A stretch of DNA of 64,000 nucleotides, from the NCBI RefSeq assembly GCF_014200495.1, contig NZ_JACHBY010000001.1, positions 434,001 to 498,000 on the forward strand, in the 5' to 3' direction. This DNA comes from Mucilaginibacter geliditolerans. GTDB taxonomy: Bacteria > Bacteroidota > Bacteroidia > Sphingobacteriales > Sphingobacteriaceae. Position numbers and translations under genes: made by a program. Below the pieces are notes generated by a model, which had not been told where the DNA came from, made no database searches, and saw nothing but the letters and a program-made list of their open reading frames with translations. Within the stretch, counting starts at the first letter, position 1. The number at the start of each line of letters is the position of its first letter. Positions 37,001-43,729 of this stretch are shown here, in pieces.

Positions 37001-37538
37001 CGATATATCTTATTTCCAGGTCATACAATCCTGGTTGCAGGGATATTCTGTAATGCCCATTAACATCTGTCGGATAAGACCTGCCAGCTACAATAATCAC
37101 CGCACTTATTAGGGTTTCCTTTGTTTTGGCATCATAGACCACCCCTTCTATGACGCCGGGCGGCGGGGGGATGGGCTTCGTTTCAATGACTATAAAATCA
37201 TTTACTAACTTATATGTTAAGGTAGTGTTGTTTAAAATCTGTTTTAACGCCTCCTCTAATGAAATTCCATTAAAATCCACGTTAATCCTTTTAGGATTAC
37301 TTTCTACCAGGTTTTCACCAAATGAAAAACGGATGCCGCTTTTTTGTTGTAATGCTAAAAAGCTTTGTTTCAAATCGGCATTATTGAGGCGAAGAGTGAT
37401 TTTGATTCTTGATATGTCCTGACTGCGGGCAGTTGTGGCATAGAGCATCCCTGTTAAGGTGAGTTGTACCATAAGCAGGATAATGGATACTTTCATAATA
37501 AATCGAATACAAGAATGCAGGTGTAAACCTTTTTGCAT
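34065..37538 (-). CDS. TonB-dependent receptor with STN signalling domain
   Basis: 1157 residues. Signal region (about 1-40, ends ATTARSQ), then an STN domain (about 41-118; LNNADLKQSFLALQQKSGIRFSF written in part). A CarboxypepD_reg-like domain follows (about 128-212; GVVYDAKTKETLISAVI). The plug contains ALQRVTGVTITDDKYVAIRG and LVPAALLDNITVYKTLSPDR, and a barrel ends SLGLTYKLF. The plug style (Ser-rich RSAVPLDLVP, NITVYKTLSPD) is that of the TonB receptors that pair with FecR in Sphingobacteriia rather than of SusC. The STN domain should signal to the FecR encoded upstream. It opens the lipoprotein array. Confidence 0.93.
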   Translation of the reverse strand: MQKGLHLHSCIRFIMKVSIILLMVQLTLTGMLYATTARSQDISRIKITLRLNNADLKQSFLALQQKSGIRFSFGENLVESNPKRINVDFNGISLEEALKQILNNTTLTYKLVNDFIVIETKPIPPPPGVIEGVVYDAKTKETLISAVIIVAGRSYPTDVNGHYRISLQPGLYDLEIRYIGYESKKIPDVTVKQSTTTTLNIFLQVSATSLNEVRVEARRRAANETVLLNDRKNSAVVSDAISAQNIEKTASITTTQALQRVTGVTITDDKYVAIRGLGDRSVIAELNGARLSSANPERSAVPLDLVPAALLDNITVYKTLSPDRPADASAGMIELKTKSVPESLVLEFTAQSGFNSTVGLGGNYNSFYNSDLGFFGQNVSKHDLSPDFINLAKQYPGGLTEIQNLFIQSRNSPEQTIEALRVSKIMQSFDPILTTQNKQADPNQVYTLSFGNSYKIFHGHTLGVVISANYYQRTTDIYNGERNQYSLFQGVVTGSPTIFNPLHIPNFISPAAPRLDDYLSYKENTGTETINYGGLIGLTYQFNNRNEIQAQFLGSRGAESQGSNLNGSWQNTGLNFPVYNTINQLRTTYRTFNTYNIQGEHKFLDKDWSPKLSYNLSTSKSTQNDPDFRSTDLADYRTQRFVDPNGVGIGSDTYSFVSGLVHGVGNDYSSIIVADPNGRQYRNLDETNYNAKADLSQPFKIGKLSQLLKFGFNYLKRNRDYTEQILGLPGSNLGGGGAQLLNNANGNLNQLVSPSNIGLQDPSQYDNAGQPRVGGFLYQIQKSPNNYTGSYETRAFYGMLDAHITETLRITGGVRFESTDIRAHVDTTGVYVPPNLNALSGLPNQSVKYSTSQPNTSYIQNYKPYYSVNLTYSKIKDMNFRLAYSTSLARPELRELTNIYEFDPFQFAVVGGNPNLVNQLTKSADFRWEWFTGPGEVLSASAFTKTIDNSLEKVFTYTSQGNQSTAPEFPLIIYENDPNVGRVYGVELEARKDLGKTWDPLKYLFIGSNLLLDESTIDKNPARLAASRINDRHSPATSPVFEQAPYSINAYLDYANTATGTDITTSFNMVGARLIQVQLDGTPDLYDRPTPTLDLVFSQKLGKKWIVKGFAKNILDPPYKEVYTNPGNDGKYYGNEYIYSMYHKGAEFSLGLTYKLF

Positions 37539-37545
37539 ATTTTTG
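37538..37545 (+). promoter_or_regulatory. Putative plus-strand -7 element at the receptor start codon
   Basis: TATTTTTG, an exact TAnnTTTG match on the plus strand overlapping the first base of the receptor's start codon complement (37536-37538). No clear -33 is present. It would drive an antisense RNA toward the hairpin at 37674, mirroring the box at 9219-9226 in the first locus. Confidence 0.35.
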
Positions 37546-37550
37546 AATGT

Positions 37551-37703
37551 TTAACGGTTGATCCTCTTTCAGAGGAATTATTCTGTTAGCTGCCAGAATA
37601 ATTTTATTCAGGCATTTTCCTTAAGCACACCGCGTCGAAAACTGTAGGCTTATTGGAACCAAATTTTAAGTTTCGCCCTGTTTCCGCAGGGCGTTTCTTT
37701 TTT
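37551..37703 (+). ncRNA. Putative cis-antisense RNA against the TonB-receptor mRNA leader
   Basis: Inferred from the -7 box at 37538-37545 and a plus-strand terminator at 37674-37703. The interval contains a perfect 10-bp inverted repeat (37576-37585 with 37594-37603, loop TTAGCTGC) and a 5-bp hairpin just before it (CCTCT/AGAGG), so the RNA would be well folded. No protein is encoded on either strand. Same position and polarity as the candidate at 9232-9340. Confidence 0.35.
37674..37703 (+). terminator. Plus-strand intrinsic terminator between fecR and the TonB receptor gene
   Basis: Arms CGCCCTG (37674-37680) and CAGGGCG (37687-37693), loop TTTCCG, followed by TTTCTTTTTT. This is a clean intrinsic terminator for plus-strand transcription in a region where every protein gene is on the minus strand. 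Confidence 0.7.
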
Positions 37704-37732
37704 ATTTACTTTTTATACTTTATCTATTTCAT

Positions 37733-38734
37733 TTATCTCCTTTTTATTGTAATCTGTTTACCTTGAATATTATAGTTGAAGTTTGCTGTGGCGCTTAATA
37801 TCTGTAACACTTTGCCCACTGATTCATCCGCCTTAAAGGATGTATTAACCCGATATGTGTTTATTTCCTTGCTTGAAATCTGTATCCTGACATCATAATA
37901 CCGTTCAAGAACTGCGGCAACTTCATCCATTCTTTCCTTATCGAAAATCAAGTTACCCATCTTCCATTGCTGAAGATCATCTATTGAAACTGAACTTACA
38001 TTTGCTTTATCCGTAATAGCATTATAAGTTACTTTCTGACCGGGTATAAGTACAGCAAGGGAATTAAGGTGCTTTGTTGGTAATGCAACGTTTTGATCAA
38101 CCCTCACTTTGCCCGTTGCTACGCTTACGGTAAATAAATGCCCTTTGAATGCTTCTATTTTAAAAGATGTGCCTAAAACTTTAGTTTGGATAGAACCGGT
38201 ATGAATAATAAAGGGATGTTTATGATCTTTCTTTACCTGAAAAAAAGCTTCACCCTCCAAGGTTATTTCCCTGGTACTTCCTGTAAAACTCTCAGGAAAT
38301 TTAATTTTACTACCTGCACCTAAGTAAACAATTGTGCTGTCCGGTAACGTCACAATAGAACGTTGTCCGTTAGGGTTTTTACTTTCCCAAAACACCACTT
38401 TATTGGTTTGACTGCTATGATTCCGCAAGATTGAATAAAAGCCAAGCCCTGTGGCTAATAGGAATATTGCCGCATATTTTAGCCATTGTTTTCTCCAAAG
38501 AGGTCTGACCTTTTTAAAGTTAAATTTGTCATTCCGCTCGGCTAAAAAACGCAGGCGATAATTAGCAAGCTCTTTTTCATCCAATTTGGGTGTTTCAAAT
38601 GTGGCCCATTCCTCATCAAGTACCTCCTGTATAATCTTTCCTGATTCCGGGCGGCTAAGAAAATAATTGACCTCTTCTAATTCTTCAGTAGAACAGGCAT
38701 TTTGAAAATATCTTTTTAATAATTCTTTATTCAC
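37733..38734 (-). CDS. FecR-family anti-sigma factor
   Basis: 333 residues. The N-terminal anti-sigma region (MNKELLKRYFQNACSTEELE) is followed by a membrane helix (WLKYAAIFLLATGLGFYSI). The FecR domain contains PNGQRSIVTLPDSTIVYLG and LEGEAFFQVKKDHKHPFI. The C-terminal DUF4974-type domain contains VLERYYDVRIQISSKE and NTSFKADESVGKVLQIL. It is expected to sequester the ECF factor encoded 79 bp upstream and to sense the STN domain of the receptor encoded downstream. Confidence 0.95.
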   Translation of the reverse strand: MNKELLKRYFQNACSTEELEEVNYFLSRPESGKIIQEVLDEEWATFETPKLDEKELANYRLRFLAERNDKFNFKKVRPLWRKQWLKYAAIFLLATGLGFYSILRNHSSQTNKVVFWESKNPNGQRSIVTLPDSTIVYLGAGSKIKFPESFTGSTREITLEGEAFFQVKKDHKHPFIIHTGSIQTKVLGTSFKIEAFKGHLFTVSVATGKVRVDQNVALPTKHLNSLAVLIPGQKVTYNAITDKANVSSVSIDDLQQWKMGNLIFDKERMDEVAAVLERYYDVRIQISSKEINTYRVNTSFKADESVGKVLQILSATANFNYNIQGKQITIKRR

Positions 38735-38813
38735 CTTATGGCAAGCACTAAATGGCTTTCATAAGAGAATACGCAAAAATTGAAAAGCACCCTGAATAGA
38801 AAATGAAATATTT

Positions 38814-39401
38814 TTAAAAAAAGTAAATGAGGGAAATAATTACTAAAAGAACATCAGAATAGATGTGTAAGCTTTTACGCAGATGGATCAGAGAGGCCGA
38901 TATATGACTTTCAACTGTTTTAACAGATAGGTTTAGGTGTCTGGCAATTTCAGGATAGGTCATATTTTCATGACGGCTCATCTCAAACACCCGGCGTCGT
39001 TGCGGACTAAGTTTCTCTAAATTTGTGTGATAGATTTTGTGTAATTCCTCAAAAGCAAGGTTGTTTTCGGCCGAATTGCTCATAGATAGCTTTTCATGGA
39101 ATTGTTCTAAAAGAACAGTTTTCAAGCCTTTTTTTCGATAATGATCAACAATTGCATTTTTCATGGACCTAAAAAGATAAGGCCCGATGGATACTTCAGT
39201 TGTAAAAGCTTCCTTTTTTTCCCAAAGTTTAACCATTATATCCATAACCATTTCTTCAGCTAAAGCGCGATCTTTTAGATATTTTAGAGAAAAGAAATGT
39301 AACTTATTAAAATAGCGCTCAAATAGTATATCAAAGGCTTTGGCATTACCAATCCGGCATTCATGAATAAGAATATGGTCTGGTAAATTTTTAAATTCCA
39401 T
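38814..39401 (-). CDS. ECF RNA polymerase sigma-70 factor
   Basis: 195 residues from the ATG at 39399-39401 (MEFKNLPDHILIHECRIGNA). An upstream ATG at 39422 is rejected because it overlaps an exact -7 promoter box (39420-39427). Region 2: FDILFERYFNKLHFFSLKYL, AEEMVMDIMVKLWEKK. Region 4: LSPQRRRVFEMSRHENMTYP, IARHLNLSVKTVESHISASL. It directs transcription of the downstream receptor/lipoprotein locus. It is paired with the FecR gene as in the first module, but the two sigma factors are only distantly alike. Confidence 0.93.
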   Translation of the reverse strand: MEFKNLPDHILIHECRIGNAKAFDILFERYFNKLHFFSLKYLKDRALAEEMVMDIMVKLWEKKEAFTTEVSIGPYLFRSMKNAIVDHYRKKGLKTVLLEQFHEKLSMSNSAENNLAFEELHKIYHTNLEKLSPQRRRVFEMSRHENMTYPEIARHLNLSVKTVESHISASLIHLRKSLHIYSDVLLVIISLIYFF

Positions 39402-39419
39402 AAGGAATATCCTTTGCTG

Positions 39420-39427
39420 CAAAAGTA
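39420..39427 (-). promoter_or_regulatory. -7 promoter element of the second ECF sigma gene
   Basis: TACTTTTG on the minus strand, an exact TAnnTTTG match. Transcription would start at about 39413, roughly a dozen bases before the chosen start codon, which supports that start. A -33 element is not obvious. Confidence 0.5.
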
Positions 39428-39743
39428 GGAGTCAGAAAACACAGATACATTAAGAACGTATTAATCAATTATTAACAACTACTACGCTTATCCCCGGAGT
39501 TCATCGTTCCTGTACTTTTATATTTTTAATGTAAAGTATATTGTGTGTTACCTTTGTATTTAACAGCTTAGCTGTCTATAATTTATAAAAAGACCAGTTA
39601 ATACAATCTTATAATAGTTGTATGCCTTTTACGGATCAAGGATAAGAGAAAAGTTTAAAGGCTACATACAATATACCATTGGATGGGCGCGCATACAATA
39701 TTATTTCAATATTGCTTTTTATGAGAAAGCCTAAAACAAAACT

Positions 39744-39956
39744 ATGAAACAGATTATCAAAAAAAACGATCCAGAATTCACTACAGAAGAACTTTAGCTA
39801 TTAAATTTAATAGCTGAACTTATTACAGAAATTATCATTAATGAAACTACTAAGGATAATTCGATAATGATTATAAACGACCCTAAAATGGAAATTAAGG
39901 GTGTTCGAATCCCATGTCGTCCTGACCACAAAAGAGATTGCGATAATCCTGTTTAA
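39744..39956 (+). pseudogene. Remnant of a small Bacteroidota gene with an in-frame TAG
   Basis: A 70-codon frame beginning MKQIIKKNDPEFTTEEL, then TAG at 39795-39797, then continuing in the same frame LLNLIAELITEIIINETTKD and on to TAA at 39954-39956. A CAG-to-TAG change would restore a Gln and an uninterrupted protein. The helical LxLIAExI segment resembles short hypothetical proteins often found beside integration sites in Bacteroidota (from memory, unverified). The 3' end of the frame runs through the first copy of the tRNA-like 17-mer (39901-39917). Confidence 0.5.
39901..39917 (+). repeat. tRNA-3'-end-like direct repeat, copy 1
   Basis: GTGTTCGAATCCCATGT. TTCGAAT is a T-psi-C loop sequence and CCCAT would be the 3' arm of the T stem. 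This copy continues with GTCGTCCTGACCAC, which looks like the acceptor strand of a tRNA. The 5' part of a tRNA is absent. It could be an att core left by an integrated element. Confidence 0.5.
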
Positions 39957-39980
39957 ATATTATTGAGACAAGATTTTTGC

Positions 39981-39997
39981 GTGTTCGAATCCCATGT
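39981..39997 (+). repeat. tRNA-3'-end-like direct repeat, copy 2
   Basis: The same 17 bases as at 39901-39917, 80 bp further on, diverging immediately afterwards (AGATTG). It is the second half of a short direct-repeat pair consistent with an att scar. Confidence 0.5.
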
Positions 39998-40073
39998 AGA
40001 TTGTAAAAAAGATGATCTTTTTGATGCTTCTCTCAAAAATTGTAAAAAATTAAAGTATTGATAATGAGAGTGA

Positions 40074-40109
40074 AATAAAAAACGGGAATAGTGTTCAAAC
40101 TATTCCCGT
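40074..40109 (-). terminator. Intrinsic terminator of tRNA-Leu(UAG)
   Basis: Arms 40082-40091 and 40100-40109 (ACGGGAATAG / CTATTCCCGT) form a perfect 10-bp stem with an 8-nt loop. On the minus strand they are followed by a T-run (complement of 40077-40082), directly 3' of the tRNA. Confidence 0.85.
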
Positions 40110-40112
40110 CTG

Positions 40113-40194
40113 TGCGGAAGAAGGGACTCGAACCCCCACGCCTCGCGGCGCCAGATCCTAAGTCTGGTGCGGCTACCAATTACGCCACTTCCGC
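40113..40194 (-). tRNA. tRNA-Leu, anticodon UAG
   Basis: On the minus strand it begins GCGGAAG, pairing with CTTCCGC at the 3' end; the discriminator A is at 40113 and CCA is not encoded. The anticodon stem CCAGA/TCTGG holds loop CTTAGGA, so the anticodon is UAG (Leu). A long variable arm (GCGCCGCGAGGCGT region) and T-loop TTCGAGT fit a class II tRNA. Confidence 0.95.
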
Positions 40195-40213
40195 ATTAGG
40201 ATTTTGTGAGGTG

Positions 40214-40221
40214 CAAAGATA
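40214..40221 (-). promoter_or_regulatory. -7 promoter element of tRNA-Leu(UAG)
   Basis: TATCTTTG on the minus strand, an exact TAnnTTTG match 20 bp upstream of the tRNA 5' end. Confidence 0.5.
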
Positions 40222-40327
40222 GCTTAAAATGACAAAGAATAAAATTTATTTAGCATAATTACGTAAGCCATTAATCACTAGGCTATTTATTTTTTATTGC
40301 CCTAATAATTACAACAAATTTTGTGTG

Positions 40328-41107
40328 TTATAACGTACTTATGAGCCCCGACATATACCCCGGTGCCAATAACAATCGGCTCCCATACCACGAGAACATT
40401 TCACCATCTACCAAAATAATCTTAGCATTGGGTACTATCACTTTAAATTCAGTAATATGTTTTTCTGCAAATGGATATGGCTCTGAAGATAGAAAAACTA
40501 GATCGGGGTTCGCATCGATGAGCATATCATTGTTTATTTGAGGATATCTGCTCAAATCAAATGCATTTATTAATCCGCATTGCTGCAGCATACTATTGAT
40601 AAATGTATCGTTGCCCGCAACCATGTAGGGTTTGCGCCATATGAGGTAAGCAACACGCAATTTTGATGGTAATGGTTTAAGCTGATCGAATTGATGAATT
40701 ATTGAGCGGCCAATTGTTTCCACTTTGTCTTTACAATCAAGCATCTCCCCTATGCTATTGATCATATCAACTGCACCTTGCAGGGTGTTGATATCGCTTA
40801 TCCAAACCGGGAAGTATTGTATCAATTCTTCAATCTGCGCGCGGTCGTTTTCCTCTTTATTGGCGATAATGAGATCGGGCTTTAGCGACTTTATCAGCTC
40901 AATATCCAGCTTTTTAGTGCCGCCAACTTTAGTTTTTGATTTGGTTTTATCAGCAGGATGGGTACAGAAATTGGTGATACCGATTATTTTCTCATCAAGG
41001 CCCAAATCAAATAATAATTCGGTTTGTGATGGTACTACGGAAATGATTCTTTTCGGTGTAGCCGGAAGATCTACTGCCCTGTTCAGTTGGTCGTAGAAAA
41101 CGGGCAT
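40328..41107 (-). CDS. BtuF-like helical-backbone metal/cobalamin-type binding protein, no signal peptide
   Basis: 259 residues of the BtuF/TroA-type periplasmic-binding fold. Lobe 1: RIISVVPSQTELLFDLGLDE and KVGGTKKLDIELIKSLKPDL. The linking helix region runs about 118-140. Lobe 2: KLRVAYLIWRKPYMVAGNDT and DANPDLVFLSSEPYPFAEKH. Family members bind vitamin B12, corrinoids or metal chelates and deliver them to an ABC importer. No signal peptide or lipobox precedes the fold (MPVFYDQLNRAVDLPATPKR), so as encoded it is cytoplasmic or a different start is used. No transporter genes are nearby. It lies 2 bp after the sugar-transferase stop codon and is likely co-transcribed. Confidence 0.85.
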   Translation of the reverse strand: MPVFYDQLNRAVDLPATPKRIISVVPSQTELLFDLGLDEKIIGITNFCTHPADKTKSKTKVGGTKKLDIELIKSLKPDLIIANKEENDRAQIEELIQYFPVWISDINTLQGAVDMINSIGEMLDCKDKVETIGRSIIHQFDQLKPLPSKLRVAYLIWRKPYMVAGNDTFINSMLQQCGLINAFDLSRYPQINNDMLIDANPDLVFLSSEPYPFAEKHITEFKVIVPNAKIILVDGEMFSWYGSRLLLAPGYMSGLISTL

Positions 41108-41109
41108 TT

Positions 41110-42513
41110 TTAAAACGCGTTTTCGTCGCCTTTAATAGTTCCCCAGAAAGTTAAGAAAATGATCTTCAGATCAAGCAAGAACGACCAGTTCTCCAGGTAC
41201 CAAACATCAGCCTCAACACGTTTAAGCATGCTTTCAGTATCTTTTGTTTCCCCTCTCAGGCCCTTTATCTGTGCCCAACCTGTGATGCCCGGCTTAAGGA
41301 AATGCCTTACCATAAACTTGTCAATCAGTTGAGAGTATTGCTCGGTATGGCTTATCATATGCGGCCGTGGGCCTACTACTGACATATTACCCATCAATAC
41401 ATTAAAAAACTGTGGTAATTCATCTAAGCTGGTTTTACGCATAAAAGCACCAATTTTGGTTATACGGGAATCATTACGGCTGGCTTGTTTTTTATCCGAC
41501 TCTGAATTCACCCGCATACTCCTGAATTTGTAGCATTTAAACGGGTTATTATCGCGCCCTGAACGGAGCTGAACAAAGAATACAGGCCCAGGTGATTGGA
41601 TTTTTATAATGATAGCCAGTATAGGAAATAACCAACTAAAAATAAACAGTATAACAAATATTGAAAAAACACAGTCGAACAGGCGTTTTATAGCCCTGTT
41701 CAATATATTTTCAAGTGGTTCTGGTCTTACTGATATAACCGGAATATGACCAAAACTTTGTATGTATGTAGGTTTTTTAGCGTAATCGTAATATTCGGGT
41801 ATAAACTTAAAGCGGATAAGGTTTTTATCAGCATCAAGCATTAGTTTTTCAATCTTATCGGCTTTTGAGTTAGGCAAGGTGCAAAAGATCTCATCAACCT
41901 TATTTGCTATTACATAACTGATACACTCATCGGTATTACCCAGGTATAAATGTTTATCCTTTACTTTTTCGGAATGATCGTCAAAAAAGCCAAGTAAGTT
42001 ATAGCCTCGCTCTTTATTCTGATCAAAGAAATGATAAAGATCATAGCCTATACGTCCACCGCCTACAATTACCACATTTCGGTTATCAATTAAGGATGTA
42101 CGATCGCTTTTACGTATACCAAGGAAAATAAGCTTCCACAGCCCCAGTAAAAAGCCAAATAATGCTAATGAATAAAAGAGATATTCGCGGGTTATGAAGT
42201 ATGGTTTAGTACCAATCAGAATTATTATGGTGAAGCATATAAAACTTACGAAGATAAAGTAGGTTTTAATAACCCCCCTATATGTTTTAATGGAGTCCTT
42301 ATTTAACACATGTTCATAGAGCCCGGTTATATTGGCTGCTAGCAGCCATATAAGATTAAACACTAAAACAATAGGCAAATAATTTTTATTGTTGATCCAA
42401 AAAAAGTTGGATTTATCAACTATAAAATATGAAAGCACCATGCTTATATTCAGTATAATATAATCGGTGGTAAGATTAACGGCCTTAATAAAAGTTGCGT
42501 ACCTGTGAATCAT
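41110..42513 (-). CDS. Undecaprenyl-phosphate sugar phosphotransferase (WcaJ/WbaP-type)
   Basis: 467 residues. Four N-terminal membrane helices (about 14-130) precede a nucleotide-binding-like segment (NVVIVGGGRIGYDLYHFF, about 145-260) and a fifth hydrophobic re-entrant helix (CVFSIFVILFIFSWLFPIL). The C-terminal bacterial sugar transferase domain contains YKFRSM, KTSLDELPQFFNVL (the Asp-Glu pair) and SVVGPRP. It transfers a sugar-1-phosphate from a UDP sugar to undecaprenyl phosphate, starting exopolysaccharide or capsule repeat-unit assembly at the inner membrane. No other capsule genes are adjacent; the kdsD-kdsA pair lies upstream. A minus-strand TAAATTTG box at 42610-42617 may be its promoter. 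Confidence 0.93.
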   Translation of the reverse strand: MIHRYATFIKAVNLTTDYIILNISMVLSYFIVDKSNFFWINNKNYLPIVLVFNLIWLLAANITGLYEHVLNKDSIKTYRGVIKTYFIFVSFICFTIIILIGTKPYFITREYLFYSLALFGFLLGLWKLIFLGIRKSDRTSLIDNRNVVIVGGGRIGYDLYHFFDQNKERGYNLLGFFDDHSEKVKDKHLYLGNTDECISYVIANKVDEIFCTLPNSKADKIEKLMLDADKNLIRFKFIPEYYDYAKKPTYIQSFGHIPVISVRPEPLENILNRAIKRLFDCVFSIFVILFIFSWLFPILAIIIKIQSPGPVFFVQLRSGRDNNPFKCYKFRSMRVNSESDKKQASRNDSRITKIGAFMRKTSLDELPQFFNVLMGNMSVVGPRPHMISHTEQYSQLIDKFMVRHFLKPGITGWAQIKGLRGETKDTESMLKRVEADVWYLENWSFLLDLKIIFLTFWGTIKGDENAF

Positions 42514-42609
42514 GTATTCTTTCTGTTACGAAACATATAAAATTGGTTAAACAAAATGCTTCTAAAAGTTTGCAATATGAAAATTTTATATGGGTTACCT
42601 CGTATTCAA

Positions 42610-42617
42610 CAAATTTA
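42610..42617 (-). promoter_or_regulatory. Putative -7 element upstream of the sugar-transferase gene
   Basis: TAAATTTG (minus strand), an exact TAnnTTTG match about 97 bp upstream of the start codon, in the 231-bp gap after kdsD. No clear -33. Confidence 0.3.
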
Positions 42618-42744
42618 GAAATTTATAGCTAATTTTTTAGTAAAATCATAAATATCTAAAAATAGAAATCTGTAAATCATTATGGTAAGATTACTTTTGC
42701 GGAAGTAGTTTAACGCATCATAGAATATCATCTTTATAAGCTTG

Positions 42745-43677
42745 TTAATTATAAATTTGATAAACGCCAGTAATCGTTCTTTGTTCTATATCGCCCACAA
42801 GTATTGTAGTTATTTTTTTTGCCATCATTAATTTTTCTGCCTGGCCAACAAACTCTTCAGCATTGATGATCACCGGATTTTGCGACATCATACCGGTTAT
42901 ATTTAATTTAGAGGTGTCTGAATTACGTACTAATGCCCGCCTTAGGTCACCATCAGTAATTACACCTTCTACATACTCATTGGTTCCCACTATTACCATA
43001 CCCAGGCGCCCTTCAGACATGCGAAGCAGCAGTTCTGTAAACGAAGCATCCTTTGCTATATAAGGCAGGTTATCGGTACGCATCAGGTCCTTTACCCTTG
43101 AGAGTAGTTTATGCCCCAATCTTCCCCCCGGATGAAAGCGGGCAAAATCCTCCTGCTGAAACTGTCGCAGTTCCATTAATGCCACCGCCAGCGCATCGCC
43201 CATAACTAATGCAGCGGTGGTTGATGAGGTTGGGGCAAGTGCCAGCGGACATGCCTCGCGGGTGATATTTATATTAAGATGGTAATCGCTATTTTTAGCA
43301 ATGGTTGATTCCGTGTTCCCGGTAATGCCTATAATAATATTCTTATTCCATTTTAAAAACGGAATGAGTTTCAGTACCTCATCCGTTTCGCCCGAGTAAG
43401 ACACCAATAGTATCTGATCATTTTCACCTACCATGCCCAGGTCGCCATGAAAAGCTTCGCCCGGATGCAGGAAAAAGCTGGGAGTGCCGGTGCTTGATAA
43501 GGTAGCTGCTATTTTTTTGCCAATAAGGCCCGACTTGCCTATGCCGATAACAATAAGCTTGCCGCTGGCCTTTAATATAACCTGTACTGCTTTTGTAAAT
43601 TCATCATCAATTAAGCCTGCAACATGCTGCAGGGCTTCAATTTCAATATCAAAAACCCTTTTGGCAATATCTTTCAT
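42745..43677 (-). CDS. kdsD: Arabinose-5-phosphate isomerase, KpsF/GutQ family
   Basis: 310 residues from the ATG at 43675-43677 (MKDIAKRVFDIEIEALQ), the usual N-terminus; a start at 43749 would overlap kdsA. The SIS domain (about 1-190) contains VIGIGKSGLIGKKIAATLSS, LVSYSGETDEVL and FARFHPGGRLG. Two CBS domains (about 200-310) contain GMVIVGTNEYVEGVITDGDL and MMAKKITTILVGD. It converts ribulose-5-phosphate to arabinose-5-phosphate for Kdo synthesis (lipopolysaccharide core). It follows kdsA directly, which is the next enzyme of the pathway. Confidence 0.93.
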   Translation of the reverse strand: MKDIAKRVFDIEIEALQHVAGLIDDEFTKAVQVILKASGKLIVIGIGKSGLIGKKIAATLSSTGTPSFFLHPGEAFHGDLGMVGENDQILLVSYSGETDEVLKLIPFLKWNKNIIIGITGNTESTIAKNSDYHLNINITREACPLALAPTSSTTAALVMGDALAVALMELRQFQQEDFARFHPGGRLGHKLLSRVKDLMRTDNLPYIAKDASFTELLLRMSEGRLGMVIVGTNEYVEGVITDGDLRRALVRNSDTSKLNITGMMSQNPVIINAEEFVGQAEKLMMAKKITTILVGDIEQRTITGVYQIYN

Positions 43678-43729
43678 AGCGTTGTATAAATCCCCTTCAA
43701 CAGAACGGTTTTTAGTTTCAAACAATAAA

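Noticed and set aside
39402..39422. Upstream ATG extending the second ECF sigma factor by seven residues
   Set aside because: It overlaps an exact TAnnTTTG promoter box; the internal ATG at 39401 gives the usual ECF N-terminus.
42692..42699. Plus-strand TACTTTTG box in the kdsD-sugar transferase gap
   Set aside because: No plus-strand gene or terminator follows within the gap; such boxes are expected by chance about once per 2 kb in AT-rich DNA.
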